From Amycolatopsis tolypomycina (lineage in GTDB: Bacteria; Actinomycetota; Actinomycetes; Mycobacteriales; Pseudonocardiaceae): a DNA stretch of 64,000 nt. The notes beneath the pieces were generated by a model. The model saw only the letters and a list, made by a program, of their open reading frames with translations, was not told the origin of the DNA and searched no databases. Shown one piece after another: positions 9,226-18,416 of this stretch (position 1 is its first letter; each line of letters starts with the position of its first letter). Location: positions 6,266,001 to 6,330,000 of the forward strand of contig NZ_FNSO01000004.1 in assembly GCF_900105945.1 (NCBI RefSeq), in the 5' to 3' direction. The position numbers and the translations under genes are program-made.

Positions 9226-10238
9226 CGGAACTGCGCTGGGGCCTGCTGGCCGCCGGGACGATCGCCGCCCACTTCGCCGCGGGCGTCGACGAAAGCAAAC
9301 ACGGCGTGCTCGGCGCCGTCGCGGCGCGGGATGCCGGGCGGGCGCGGGAGTTCGCCACGCGCTTCGACATCCCGAAGGCCTACAGCAGCTACGAAGAGCT
9401 CCTCGCCGATCCGGACGTCGACGCCGTGTACGTCTCGACGCCGCACGCGCTCCACAAACAATGGGCCATCGCCGCCGCCGAAGCCGGGAAGCACGTGCTG
9501 TGCGAGAAGCCGCTGACGATCACCGCGGCCGACGCCGAGGAGGTGATCGCCGCCGCGCGGGCGAACGACGTCTTCCTGATGGAGGCGTTCATGTACCGGC
9601 TGCACCCGCAGACGCGGCGGCTGGCCGAGCTGATCTCGTCCGGCGCCATCGGCGAGGTCCGCGCGGTCGACACCACCTTCTCCTTCGACAGCAACCCGGA
9701 GGAGACGGCCCGGCTCAGCGACCCGGCGCTCGGCGGCGGCGGGATCCTCGACGTCGGCTGCTACTGCACGTCCCTGGCGCGCCTGGTCGCGCAGGCGGCG
9801 ACCGGCCAGGACGTCGTCGAGCCGTCCGAGGTCAGCGGGATGGCGCACCTGTCGGCCACCGGCGTCGACGAATGGGCGACCGGGCTGCTGCGGCTGCCCG
9901 GGGACATCCTCGCGACGATCTCGTGCGGCATCCGGCTCACCCGCGAGGACGGCATCCGCGTCTTCGGCTCGGAAGGGCAGATCCACATCCCGCAGCCGGC
10001 GTGGATCCACCCGCTGCGCGGGCCCGGTGTCTCGCGGATCGTCCTGACCCCGGCCGGGGGCGAACCGGAGGTCATCGAGGTCGAAGCCACCCAGGGCGTC
10101 TTCGCGCGCGAGGCGGACCACGTCGCCGCGCACGTCGGAGACCGGCAGGCGCCGGAACTGACCTGGGCCGAGACCCTCGCCAACCTGCGGACGCTGGACC
10201 GCTGGCGCGAGGCCGTCGGCTACGGGCGTTCTTCGTGA
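9222..10238 (+). CDS. Gfo/Idh/MocA-family NAD(P)-dependent oxidoreductase
   Basis: 338 aa. The N-terminal Rossmann fold starts WGLLAAGTIAAHF; the EKPL motif in VLCEKPLTI is the family's conserved lysine segment. The C-terminal alpha/beta domain includes GGGGILDVGCYC. Relatives act on sugars, inositols or trans-dihydrodiols. No step of the known aerobic cobalamin pathway needs such an enzyme. It nevertheless sits between cobM and cobK with 4-base GTGA overlaps at both ends, so it must be translated with them. The substrate is unknown. Confidence 0.9.
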   Translation: MTELRWGLLAAGTIAAHFAAGVDESKHGVLGAVAARDAGRAREFATRFDIPKAYSSYEELLADPDVDAVYVSTPHALHKQWAIAAAEAGKHVLCEKPLTITAADAEEVIAAARANDVFLMEAFMYRLHPQTRRLAELISSGAIGEVRAVDTTFSFDSNPEETARLSDPALGGGGILDVGCYCTSLARLVAQAATGQDVVEPSEVSGMAHLSATGVDEWATGLLRLPGDILATISCGIRLTREDGIRVFGSEGQIHIPQPAWIHPLRGPGVSRIVLTPAGGEPEVIEVEATQGVFAREADHVAAHVGDRQAPELTWAETLANLRTLDRWREAVGYGRSS

Positions 10239-10954
10239 TCCTCATCCTCGGCGGGACCGGCGAAGCCCGGCAGCTCGCCGAAGCGCTCTCCGCGCGCGAA
10301 GTGCGCGTGGTGTCTTCGCTGGCGGGGCGCGTCGCACGGCCGAGGCTTCCCGTCGGCGAAGTGCGCGTCGGCGGCTTCGGGGGCCCGGAGGGGCTCGCTC
10401 GGTACCTGCGCGAAAACCGGGTCGACGCCGTCGTGGACGCGACGCACCCCTTCGCCGAACGCATCGGCGCGAACGCGGCGGCGGCCGCCGAGCTGACGCG
10501 AACGCCGCTGCTCAGGCTCGCGCGGCCCGGCTGGCAGGCGGGCCCCGGGGACGTCTGGCACTGGGCCGACGACCTCGCCGACGCCGCCCGGCAGCTGCCC
10601 GACCTGGGCCGACGCGTGTTCCTCACCAGCGGCCGCCAGGGGCTGCCCGCCTTCGCGCACCTCGACGACCTGTGGTTCCTCATCCGGTGCGTCGACCCGC
10701 CCGGGCCGCCGCTGCCGCGGCACCACGAACTCCTCCTCGCCCGCGGGCCGTACGAGGTCGCCGCCGAGCGGGAGCTGCTGGGCCGGGTCGACGTCCTGGT
10801 CACCAAGGACTCCGGCGGCCCGCAGACCAGCGCGAAGCTGACCGCGGCCCGCGAGCTCGGCAAGCCCGTCGTCGTGATCCGGCGGCCGGCGCGGCCGCGC
10901 ACCGCGACCGCCGAAACCGTCCCCGAAGCCGTCGAATGGGTCCTGCACCGATGA
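10235..10954 (+). CDS. cobK: Precorrin-6A reductase
   Basis: 239 aa. It begins VILILGGTGEARQLAEAL, the NADPH-binding start of CobK/CbiJ, then DATHPFAERIGANA and a late VTKDSGGPQTSAKL block, all family hallmarks. It reduces precorrin-6A to precorrin-6B/6Y with NADPH. The GTG at 10235 overlaps the oxidoreductase stop (GTGA), and its stop overlaps the bluB ATG. Larger overlapping frames on this strand have the wrong codon character and are shadows. Confidence 0.94.
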   Translation: MILILGGTGEARQLAEALSAREVRVVSSLAGRVARPRLPVGEVRVGGFGGPEGLARYLRENRVDAVVDATHPFAERIGANAAAAAELTRTPLLRLARPGWQAGPGDVWHWADDLADAARQLPDLGRRVFLTSGRQGLPAFAHLDDLWFLIRCVDPPGPPLPRHHELLLARGPYEVAAERELLGRVDVLVTKDSGGPQTSAKLTAARELGKPVVVIRRPARPRTATAETVPEAVEWVLHR

Positions 10955-11610
10955 TCGAAGAGTTCTACGAAGTCCTGCGCAAGCGGCGGGACGTCCGCGG
11001 CGAGTTCACCGGCGAGCCGATCCCCGAAGCCACGCTCGTGCGGATCCTCGAGGCCGCGCACGCCGCGCCGAGCGTCGGGCTGACGCAGCCGTGGGACTTC
11101 GTGCTGGTCGACGACGTCGCCACGCGGGAGAAGTTCGCGAAGCACGTCCACGAGGAGCGGGAGGTCTTCGCCGGGCAGCTCGGCGAAGACCGCGCGAGCA
11201 CCTTCGCGAACATCAAGATCGAGGGCATCCTCGAGGCGAGCCTCGGCATCGTCGTCACCTACGACCCCGCGCGCGGTGCGCCCGACGTGCTCGGCCGGCA
11301 CGCCATCGCCGACGCCGGCCTCTACTCGGTGTGCCTCGCCATCCAGAACCTCTGGCTCGCCGCCACCGCGGAAGGCCTGGGCGTCGGCTGGGTCAGCTTC
11401 TACCGCGAGCCGTTCCTGAGCGAGCTGCTCGGCATCCCCGACGGCGTCCGGCCGGTCGCCTGGCTCTGCGCCGGGCCGGTGAGCCGGCTGGAGACCGTGC
11501 CCGACCTGGAACGCCACGGCTGGCGCAGCCGCCGTCCCCTGTCCGCGGCGATACACCACGGGCGGTTCACCCCGCGTGACCCGGGGGCTGCGTCAGCCGC
11601 CGACCTCTGA
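10951..11610 (+). CDS. bluB: 5,6-dimethylbenzimidazole synthase
   Basis: 219 aa, nitroreductase-like flavoprotein. RRDVRGEF near the N-terminus, AAHAAPSVGLTQPWDF, and ENLGVGW-like EGLGVGWVSFY match BluB, which cleaves FMNH2 with oxygen to make the lower ligand DMB. Its presence means the strain can make its own DMB and that the pathway is aerobic. The ATG at 10951 overlaps cobK (ATGA). It is the last gene of the cobL-cobM-oxidoreductase-cobK-bluB arm; 18 bp follow before the next gene on the same strand. Confidence 0.94.
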   Translation: MIEEFYEVLRKRRDVRGEFTGEPIPEATLVRILEAAHAAPSVGLTQPWDFVLVDDVATREKFAKHVHEEREVFAGQLGEDRASTFANIKIEGILEASLGIVVTYDPARGAPDVLGRHAIADAGLYSVCLAIQNLWLAATAEGLGVGWVSFYREPFLSELLGIPDGVRPVAWLCAGPVSRLETVPDLERHGWRSRRPLSAAIHHGRFTPRDPGAASAADL

Positions 11611-11628
11611 CCCGTTAGCGTTGCGCCG

Positions 11629-14600
11629 ATGCGTCTGATTGCCGTAGCGCTGGGGCTGCTCTCGGCCTTGTGCGCGCTGGCTTTCCCCTTCCTGCCGGTG
11701 GTGCAGGACACGGCGGAGGTCGTCTGGCCGACCGGCAGCGACACCCGCTCCGTCAACGCGCCCTTGACCGGGTACTGGGCCCAGGACCTGCGGGCCGAGG
11801 TGCCGTGCGCGACCATCCGCTCGGTCGACGCCCGCACGAACGGTCCCGGCCTGCTGTTCGCCACCGTGCCGGACGGCCGCACCGACCCGAACGCCGGCAA
11901 GGGCGTCGGGCTGCAGCTGCGCATCGACAACGGCGTGCTGTTCGCCTCCAGCCAGGGCCAGCAGATCGCCCAGCAGCCCCTGCCCGCCGACAAGTGCGAC
12001 GTCGAGCTGGACGTCGACGCGACGCAGATGACACTGGCCGTGGCCGGGACGCCCATCTTCCACACCGGCGGCGACGTCCGCCCGCGGCTGGTCGGCATCT
12101 ACTCGTCGATCAACTCGCTCAAGGACCCGATCGCCGGCCTGCACGTCTCGGTCGTGCCGGACACGCGGTACCAGACGTCACCGACCGCGCTGAAGATCGT
12201 CGTCGGCGTGCTCGCCGTGCTGTCGCTGATCGGCTGCCTGATCGCCGTCTGGCGCCGCGACTCCGGGTTCGCGCGCCGCGCCCCGCGCTGGGCGCCGATC
12301 GGCTGGTGGCGGCTGACGCTGCGGGACGTCACGGTGATCGCCGCGCTCGGCGCATGGGTCTTCATCGGCCCGGTGACCTCGGACGACGGCTACATCCTCA
12401 CGATGGCCCGCGTCACCGAGGCCACCGGCTACCTGACGAACTACCACCGCTGGTTCGGCGTCGCGGAGGCGCCGTTCGGCTGGTTCTACCACGTGTTCGA
12501 GCTGATGACGCACGTCAGCACGGTGCCGCCGTGGATCCGGCTGCCGTCGTTCCTGCTCGGCGTGCTCAGCTGGCTGCTGATCAGCCGCGAGGTGATGCCG
12601 CGCCTCGGCAGTCAGATCCGCACCAGCCGCCCGGCCAGCTGGGCCGCGGCGACGGTGTTCCTCATCTGGTGGATGCCCTACAACAACGGCGTCCGCCCGG
12701 AACCGGTGGCCGCGCTCGGCTCGCTGCTGGCGATCTGCGCGGTCGAGCGCACGCTGGTGACGCGCCGGCTGCTGCCGCTGTGCCTCGGGCTGACCGCGGC
12801 CGGGTTCACCCTGGCCGCGACGCCGACCGGGCTGATCGCGGTGGCGCCGTTCCTGGTCGCCGCGCGTCCGCTGTTCAAGCTGGTGCGCCAGCGCGCGAAC
12901 GAGAGCGGCTGGCTCCCGGTCCTCGCGCCGGTCGCCGCCGCCGGGCTGCTGGTGCTGGTCGTGGTGTTCGCCGACCAGACGTTCGCGACCGTGCAGGAGG
13001 CGACCCGGATCCGCACCCAGGTCGGCCCGAACCTGTCGTGGTTCCAGGAGCTCGCGCGCTACCAGCTGCTGTTCGCCGACCTGCCGGACGGCTCGGCACC
13101 ACGCCGGTTCCCGGTGCTGCTGGTCGTGCTGTGCACGGCCACCTGCCTGGTGATGCTGCTGCGTCGCGGCCGCATCCCCGGCGCGTCGCTCGGCCCGGCC
13201 CGCCGCCTGATCGGCACGACGGCGCTGTTCTTCCTGCTGCTGGCCCTGACGCCGACGAAGTGGACGCACCACTTCGGCGCGTTCGCCGCGGTCGGCGCGT
13301 CGATGGCGGCGCTGGCCGCGCTCGCGACCAGCTCCACGGTGCTGCGCTCCAAACGCAACCGCGCGGCCTTTCTCGCGGCGCTGCTGGTGGTCGCCGCGCT
13401 CGCCGCGACCGGCCCGAACACGTACTGGTTCGTCTCGCGGCTCGGCGTCCAGTGGACGAACGTGGCGCCGTCGATCGGCGGCATCCCGCTCTCGACGATC
13501 CTGCTGGCCGCGGCCGCGATCGCCGGGATCTACGCGTTCGTCGAGAACGTCCGCGCGCACCGGCCCGGCCTGCCCGACCAGCCGCAGGAAGGCCGGCTGC
13601 GGGCGCTGCGGCTCGGGTCGCTGTCGCTGGTGGTGGTCTGCGGCCTGGTGGCGGCGGGCGAGTTCGTCACGATGGCGTGGGCGATCCACAACCAGTCCGG
13701 CAGCTACAGCCTGGGCGCGGCCAACATCGGGCACCTGTTCGGCAAGAGCTGCAACCTCTCCGACCACGTGATGGTCGAGCGCGACGCGGCCACGAGCATC
13801 CTGCACCCGCAGGCCGAGCAGCGGACCGTCGCGGAGAAGCCCAAGGAGCCCGAGTCGCCGCTGCCGAACCCCGACCAGGACAACGGCCGCGTCCAGACCG
13901 GTTTCCACACCCGCCCGGTCGACGACAAGGACCCCCTGGCCGAGCCGCCGCACGGGTTCACCCCCGACAAGGTCCCGATGTGGTCGAGCTACCTCGACCC
14001 GGAGACGCGCGCCGGGCGGTTGCGCAGCGACTGGTACGCGCTGACGGAGAAGCCGGCGGACGGCCAGATCGTGGTGGCGACGGCCGGGACGGCCCGCCGT
14101 CCCACGTCGGTCAGCCTCGACTACGGCGTCAACACCCCGGACGGCGTGAAGGTGCTGCGCAGCCAGTTCATGCTCCCGCCGGGCTCGGGCACGGGCGGCT
14201 GGAACGACACCCGCATCAACCTGCGCGACCTGCCGCCGGAGACGAACGCGGTCCGCGTCAACATCGTCGACAACGACCTGACGGAGGACGGCTGGATCGC
14301 CGCCTCGGCACCGCGGGTCCCGACGTTCACGACGCTGACGGACCGCATCGGCTCGAAGCCGGTGTACGTGGACTGGCCCGCTTCGTTCGTGTACCCGTGC
14401 GTCCAGCCGGTGACCAGCCACGACGGCATCTCGCAGGTCCCGGACTACCGCATCACGGCGGGCGGCCTGGCGGACGAGGCCCAGTGGGCGTCCTCGACGA
14501 ACGGCGGCCCGATCGGCTGGCTGGAGGAACTGGCCGAGGAGCCGGAGGTGCCGAGCTACCTGATCGGCCAGCCGAGCCAGTCGTGGGGCCAGCTGCTCCA

Positions 14601-14721
14601 GATCGAGCCGTTCACCGAGGGCATCGCCCCGACGGTGATCCGCGGGGAGAAGACAGTGCCGGGCTGGTGGTCGCCGGGGCCGGGACCGCGCCAGCCGAAC
14701 GGCAAGGACCCGACGCGCTGA
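11629..14721 (+). CDS. Emb-type arabinosyltransferase (GT-C membrane enzyme)
   Basis: 1030 aa. An N-terminal membrane segment is followed by a soluble domain to about residue 185, roughly a dozen hydrophobic helices, then a large C-terminal extracytoplasmic domain. The catalytic DD pair typical of GT-C enzymes is at D252-D253 in TSDDGYILTMARV, and FGWFYHVFELM follows as in EmbA/B/C. These enzymes use decaprenyl-phosphoryl arabinose to build arabinogalactan or lipoarabinomannan. Length and architecture fit EmbC/EmbB; which linkage it makes cannot be told. It is 18 bp after bluB and may be cotranscribed, but it has no role in cobalamin synthesis. Confidence 0.88.
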   Translation: MRLIAVALGLLSALCALAFPFLPVVQDTAEVVWPTGSDTRSVNAPLTGYWAQDLRAEVPCATIRSVDARTNGPGLLFATVPDGRTDPNAGKGVGLQLRIDNGVLFASSQGQQIAQQPLPADKCDVELDVDATQMTLAVAGTPIFHTGGDVRPRLVGIYSSINSLKDPIAGLHVSVVPDTRYQTSPTALKIVVGVLAVLSLIGCLIAVWRRDSGFARRAPRWAPIGWWRLTLRDVTVIAALGAWVFIGPVTSDDGYILTMARVTEATGYLTNYHRWFGVAEAPFGWFYHVFELMTHVSTVPPWIRLPSFLLGVLSWLLISREVMPRLGSQIRTSRPASWAAATVFLIWWMPYNNGVRPEPVAALGSLLAICAVERTLVTRRLLPLCLGLTAAGFTLAATPTGLIAVAPFLVAARPLFKLVRQRANESGWLPVLAPVAAAGLLVLVVVFADQTFATVQEATRIRTQVGPNLSWFQELARYQLLFADLPDGSAPRRFPVLLVVLCTATCLVMLLRRGRIPGASLGPARRLIGTTALFFLLLALTPTKWTHHFGAFAAVGASMAALAALATSSTVLRSKRNRAAFLAALLVVAALAATGPNTYWFVSRLGVQWTNVAPSIGGIPLSTILLAAAAIAGIYAFVENVRAHRPGLPDQPQEGRLRALRLGSLSLVVVCGLVAAGEFVTMAWAIHNQSGSYSLGAANIGHLFGKSCNLSDHVMVERDAATSILHPQAEQRTVAEKPKEPESPLPNPDQDNGRVQTGFHTRPVDDKDPLAEPPHGFTPDKVPMWSSYLDPETRAGRLRSDWYALTEKPADGQIVVATAGTARRPTSVSLDYGVNTPDGVKVLRSQFMLPPGSGTGGWNDTRINLRDLPPETNAVRVNIVDNDLTEDGWIAASAPRVPTFTTLTDRIGSKPVYVDWPASFVYPCVQPVTSHDGISQVPDYRITAGGLADEAQWASSTNGGPIGWLEELAEEPEVPSYLIGQPSQSWGQLLQIEPFTEGIAPTVIRGEKTVPGWWSPGPGPRQPNGKDPTR

Positions 14722-14763
14722 GTGCCCCGGACGGACGGCCGCCAGAGCACGAAACCGGCATCG

Positions 14764-14787
14764 CCCACCCGCAGCCGAGGCGGGCGG
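14764..14787. terminator. Weak GC hairpin between convergent genes
   Basis: CCCGC (14768-14772) pairs with GCGGG (14780-14784) across a 7-nt loop, with two further C-G pairs outside one mismatch. No U-tract follows. It sits between the converging arabinosyltransferase and cobIJ genes, so a bidirectional terminator is plausible, but the stem is short. Confidence 0.35.
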
Positions 14788-14809
14788 TGCCGGGCGTGGC
14801 CGCGCTCGG

Positions 14810-16297
14810 TCAGTAGCTGCGCGGGGTCCAGACGACACCGCCGTCCACGCGGGTGCGGCTGGACCCCACGATCAGCAGGCAGCGCATGTCCACAGTGGAC
14901 GGTTCGAGGTCGCCGAGCGTGGTGATCCGGATGTCCTCCTCCGGGCCGCCCACGTCCCGCGCCACCACGACCGGTGTGGCGGGCGCGCGGTGGCGCAGCA
15001 GCACGGCACGGGCGTCGGCCAGCTGGGTCGTGCGGGTCCGGGACGCCGGGTTGTACAGCGCCAGCACCAGGTCGGCCGCGCCCGCCGCGTCGAGGCGTTT
15101 CTCGATGATCTCCCACGGCTTCAACCGGTCCGACAGCGACAGCACGCAGTAGTCGTGCCCCAGCGGCGCGCCCACCCGGGAAGCCGCCGCCTGGGCCGCC
15201 GTCACGCCCGGGACGATCCGGACGCGGACGCCCGCGCCGTGGCCCTCGGCCACCTGTTCCAGCACCGCCGACGCCATCGCGAACACCCCCGGGTCGCCCG
15301 AGGACACCACGGCGACCCGCGAACCGGACGCGGCCAGGGACAGCGCCTCGCGCGCCCGGTCCGCCTCGACGCGGTTGCCCGACGCGTGCCGCTGCTGGCC
15401 CGCCTTCTGCGGCACCCGCGCCACGTACGGGCCGTACCCGACGACGTGCTCCGCCGCGTCGAGTTCCGAGGCCGCCTCCGGCGTCAGCCACTCCGGGCCC
15501 GCCGGGCCGAGTCCCACGACGACGACTTCGCCACCCGAAGAAGGCGAAGGCACCGGAGCCGACGGAGAAACCCGGGACGCGTAAGCCGGCGAAGGCAGCA
15601 ACGCCAGCGAGAAGTACGGCACCGTCGACGGGTCCACCGAGGCCAGAGGCTCGATCCGCTGCTGCCCCCACGTCGCGCGCTCGACGTAGACGGCGTCGTC
15701 CAGCTTGCCCGCCTCCGCGAACGCCTCCCGCACGGACGAGAACGTCCGGCCCAGTTTCAGCACCGCCGCCGCGTCGGTGTCCGCCAGGCGACGGGCCAGC
15801 TCCGGGGCCGGCAGTGTGCCCGGCAGCACCGTCAGCACCTCGTCGCGCTGTACCAGCGGGCGGCCGATCACCGACGACGCCGCGCTCACCGATGTCACCC
15901 CCGGCACGACCACCGCCTCGAAGCGGCCCGAGAGCCGTTCGTGCATGTACATGTAGGAGCCGTAGAAGAACGGGTCGCCTTCGCAGAGCAGCACCACGTC
16001 GCGGCCCGCGTCGAGGTGCTCGGCCAGCCGCTTCGCGCTCAGCTCGTAGAAGTCGGCGATCGCGCCTTCGTACCCGCCCGGGTGGTCGGTCGTCTCCGTC
16101 GTGACCGGGTAGACGAGCTTCTCCTCGATCTGCCCCTCACGCAGGTACGGCTCGGCGACCGACCGCGCGATGCTGCGGCCGTGCCGCGCGCAGTGGTAGG
16201 CGATCACCGACGCCTCGGAAATGAGGCGCGCCGCCTTGACCGTCATCAGTTCCGGGTCGCCGGGGCCGAGCCCGACGCCGTACAGGGTGCCCGTCAT
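14810..16297 (-). CDS. cobIJ: CobI-CobJ fusion: precorrin-2 C20- and precorrin-3B C17-methyltransferase
   Basis: 495 aa. Residues 1-235 are CobI (GVGLGPGDPELMTVKA, LLCEGDPFFYGSYMYM). A Ser/Pro-rich linker covers 236-256. Residues 257-495 are CobJ (VVGLGPAGPEWLTPEA, VSSGDPGVFAMA, LALYNPASRTRT). One chain therefore carries two SAM methylations, with the CobG step falling between them; such fusions are known in mycobacteria and relatives. The ATG at 16297 overlaps the cobH stop by 4 bases. Confidence 0.95.
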   Translation of the reverse strand: MTGTLYGVGLGPGDPELMTVKAARLISEASVIAYHCARHGRSIARSVAEPYLREGQIEEKLVYPVTTETTDHPGGYEGAIADFYELSAKRLAEHLDAGRDVVLLCEGDPFFYGSYMYMHERLSGRFEAVVVPGVTSVSAASSVIGRPLVQRDEVLTVLPGTLPAPELARRLADTDAAAVLKLGRTFSSVREAFAEAGKLDDAVYVERATWGQQRIEPLASVDPSTVPYFSLALLPSPAYASRVSPSAPVPSPSSGGEVVVVGLGPAGPEWLTPEAASELDAAEHVVGYGPYVARVPQKAGQQRHASGNRVEADRAREALSLAASGSRVAVVSSGDPGVFAMASAVLEQVAEGHGAGVRVRIVPGVTAAQAAASRVGAPLGHDYCVLSLSDRLKPWEIIEKRLDAAGAADLVLALYNPASRTRTTQLADARAVLLRHRAPATPVVVARDVGGPEEDIRITTLGDLEPSTVDMRCLLIVGSSRTRVDGGVVWTPRSY

Positions 16298-16917
16298 TCT
16301 TCGGCGCTCGCGAGGGCGTTGATCGCCGCGACGGCCATCGCGCTGCCGCCGCGACGTCCGTGCACCACCAGGTACGGGGCCGGGGCCCGCTTCGCCAGCT
16401 CCACTTTGGACTCCACGGCTCCGACGAACCCGACCGGGACGCCGATGATCGCCGCGGGCGCGCCGACGCCTTCGTCGAGGATCTCCAGCAGGCGGAACAG
16501 CGCCGTCGGCGCGTTGCCGATCGCCACGACCGAGCCGGGCAGCTTGTCGCGCCACAGTTCCAGCGCCGCCGCCGACCGCGTGGTGCCCATGCGCTCGGCG
16601 AGCCCGGGCACGCTGGGGTCCGACAGGGTGCAGAGCACTTCGTTGTTCGCCGGCAGCCTGCGCCGGGTGACGCCGCTGGCGATCATCTGCGCGTCGCACA
16701 GGATCGGCGCGCCTGCCTCCAGCGCGGCGCGGCCGGACTCGACGACGTCGAGCGTGTAGCGCAGGTCGTCGACCAGATCGACCATGCCGCAGGCGTGGAT
16801 CATCCGGACCGCGCACCCGGCCACGTCGTCGGGCAGGATCGCCAGGTCCGCCTCCTCGCGGATCGTGGCGAACGAGTGCCGGTAGATCTCGGCACCGTCC
16901 CGCAGGTAGTCGATCAC
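16294..16917 (-). CDS. cobH: Precorrin-8X methylmutase
   Basis: 207 aa, the normal length. It moves the C11 methyl to C12, giving hydrogenobyrinate. Visible signatures are EIYRHSFATIREEADL near the N-terminus (with the conserved catalytic-region His), CDAQMIASGV, AIGNAPTALFRLLE and GVPVGFVGAVESK. The GTG at 16917 overlaps the cobG stop (GTGA), and its stop overlaps cobIJ. The three genes form one leftward operon. Confidence 0.95.
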   Translation of the reverse strand: MIDYLRDGAEIYRHSFATIREEADLAILPDDVAGCAVRMIHACGMVDLVDDLRYTLDVVESGRAALEAGAPILCDAQMIASGVTRRRLPANNEVLCTLSDPSVPGLAERMGTTRSAAALELWRDKLPGSVVAIGNAPTALFRLLEILDEGVGAPAAIIGVPVGFVGAVESKVELAKRAPAPYLVVHGRRGGSAMAVAAINALASAEE

Positions 16918-17987
16918 AGGTTCCCTTCCATCTCGTCGAGCGGCACCCACCGGCCGTCGATGCGGTAGCCCCCCGCTTCGGCGACAACGTCCACATGGGA
17001 CTGCGACGGCTTCCCGCACCGCCGTTCGCAGCCCGAGAAGTGTGCGCGCAGACCGGGCCGGAACACGGCGTCGGCCCGGACGTCGGCGCGCGACTTGGCG
17101 CAGCCCGGACGGCCGATGCACGCGGTGGTCCCGAGTGCCTCGCCGCCGAAGCCCAGCCGGTCGAAGACGTCGGCGGGCACGTCCGGCAGCACCACGGACT
17201 TCCAGGGCGTGACCAGCGCCGGGCCGAACTCGGCCAGTGCCCGCGCCTGCGTCGCGGACAGCTGCCCGAAGCGCGGCACGACGGCCGCCGCGAACCCGCT
17301 GTCGCGCTCGATCAGCCCCGCCGGGATCTCCGCCGGGAGCCGCGGCACGGGTGCCCCGCGCCAGGCCGGGTCGTCGAGTTCGGCGACGCGCCAAGCGGAC
17401 CCGCGCACCCGGCCGAACTCCAGCGCGACCTCGACGAGCGTCGCGACGGCGTCGGCGCGGGCCACCCGCCGTCCGGTGTCGCCGCCCGCGAGCAGGAGCG
17501 TGCCGGTGCCGGAATCGAGGGCGTGCCAGCAGACGTCGGCACCTTCGCCGGCGACGTCGCCGCGGCCGTCGTCGAAGGCGAAGAGGAACCGTCCGGGCAG
17601 GTCCGCCAGCTCCGGCGTCGCGCACAGCGCGGCATCGAGGGCGGCCGCCAGCCCGCGGACGTCGGCGCGGCCGCCGCGCAGCCCGCTCAACGGCGACGCG
17701 AGCACGTTGCGGACCCGTTCGTGCGACGGCGAAGGCAGCAGGCCGGCGTCGGTCAGCCGGGCCGCCAGGCCGGGCCGGGTGACGCCGCGCAGCTGGACGT
17801 TGCCGCGCGAGGTGAGGTGGAGTTCGCCGTCGCCGCACGCCTCGGCCGCGTCGGCCAGCGCGCGCAGCTGCACTGCGGAAATCGCGCCGCCGGGCAGCCG
17901 CACGCGGGCCAACGGGCCGTCGGCGGCGTCGTGGGGTGCGGAAACACCGGGGCACGCGTCGGCTCGCACACGTGCTGGGGACGGCAT
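16914..17987 (-). CDS. cobG: Precorrin-3B synthase, ferredoxin-nitrite/sulfite reductase fold
   Basis: 357 aa. CobG hydroxylates C20 of precorrin-3A and forms the gamma-lactone using an Fe4S4 centre. The four cluster cysteines are visible as C-x5-C (TACIGRPGCAKS) and C-x3-C (SGCERRCGKPSQ). N-terminal LTSRGNVQLRGV is the conserved half-domain motif. I start it at the ATG at 17987; the frame further upstream lies in the promoter region and encodes nothing family-like. First gene of cobG-cobH-cobIJ. The oxygen-using CobG confirms the aerobic pathway. Confidence 0.92.
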   Translation of the reverse strand: MPSPARVRADACPGVSAPHDAADGPLARVRLPGGAISAVQLRALADAAEACGDGELHLTSRGNVQLRGVTRPGLAARLTDAGLLPSPSHERVRNVLASPLSGLRGGRADVRGLAAALDAALCATPELADLPGRFLFAFDDGRGDVAGEGADVCWHALDSGTGTLLLAGGDTGRRVARADAVATLVEVALEFGRVRGSAWRVAELDDPAWRGAPVPRLPAEIPAGLIERDSGFAAAVVPRFGQLSATQARALAEFGPALVTPWKSVVLPDVPADVFDRLGFGGEALGTTACIGRPGCAKSRADVRADAVFRPGLRAHFSGCERRCGKPSQSHVDVVAEAGGYRIDGRWVPLDEMEGNL

Positions 17988-17991
17988 GGGG

Positions 17992-18306
17992 TCACTGTAG
18001 CTGGCGGTTTTCCGGCTCCCGCGGCTCCGGACGCGGCCGGATCCGGGCGGTTCCGGCGTCCAGGTCCACGTCACGCCGGGGTGGCGCGCCTTCGGCGTCC
18101 TGCTCGACGAGCATCGACATCGTTTCCCGGTGTTCCAGCTCACGTCGCTTGGTCCCGTACAGGAACGCCGTCGTCTCTTCGAGGTACGTGGCCGACAACC
18201 GTGCTTTGAAGCGCGAGCCGTTCTTGCGCGGCCGCAGCTCGATCGCGGCCATGACCAGCAGGATCACGACGCCGCCCGGAAGGGCGAGGCCCAGCCAAGT
18301 TCCCAT
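17992..18306 (-). CDS. Small single-pass membrane protein, DUF6191-like
   Basis: 104 aa. One N-terminal membrane helix (about residues 5-22: GLALPGGVVILLVMAAIEL) precedes a basic stretch and a charged cytoplasmic tail containing EGAPPRRDVDLDAGTARI. The layout resembles actinobacterial DUF6191 proteins; this is recognised from memory, not searched. The ATG at 18306 follows a GGGG and puts the helix at the N-terminus, so I prefer it to an in-frame TTG at 18336. It ends 4 bp before cobG and may be cotranscribed with it. Function unknown. Confidence 0.7.
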   Translation of the reverse strand: MGTWLGLALPGGVVILLVMAAIELRPRKNGSRFKARLSATYLEETTAFLYGTKRRELEHRETMSMLVEQDAEGAPPRRDVDLDAGTARIRPRPEPREPENRQLQ

Positions 18307-18356
18307 GCCCCGGCGAACCGGGTGACCGCCGGTCAAGTTCCCGAGACCGCAGAACT

Positions 18357-18385
18357 CTGATCAAATGTAGTAGGTGTGCTACATT
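18357..18385 (+). promoter_or_regulatory. Promoter of the ABC exporter operon, overlapped by a palindromic operator
   Basis: A -35-like CTGATC (18357-18362), 17-bp spacer and -10-like TACATT (18380-18385) point at the ABC genes. The 22-bp inverted repeat AATGTAG-N8-CTACATT (18364-18385) fills the spacer and covers the -10. A repressor bound there would block the promoter. The small HTH protein encoded last in the operon is the obvious candidate regulator, which would make it autoregulated; this is inference. Confidence 0.6.
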
Positions 18386-18416
18386 CGATCGCATCAGTCA
18401 GATGGGGGTGACCGAG

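Noticed and set aside
17988..18356. A second cobalamin riboswitch upstream of cobG
   Set aside because: I looked for the B12 box and the GCCACTG core before cobG, cobL and the chelatase gene and did not find them.
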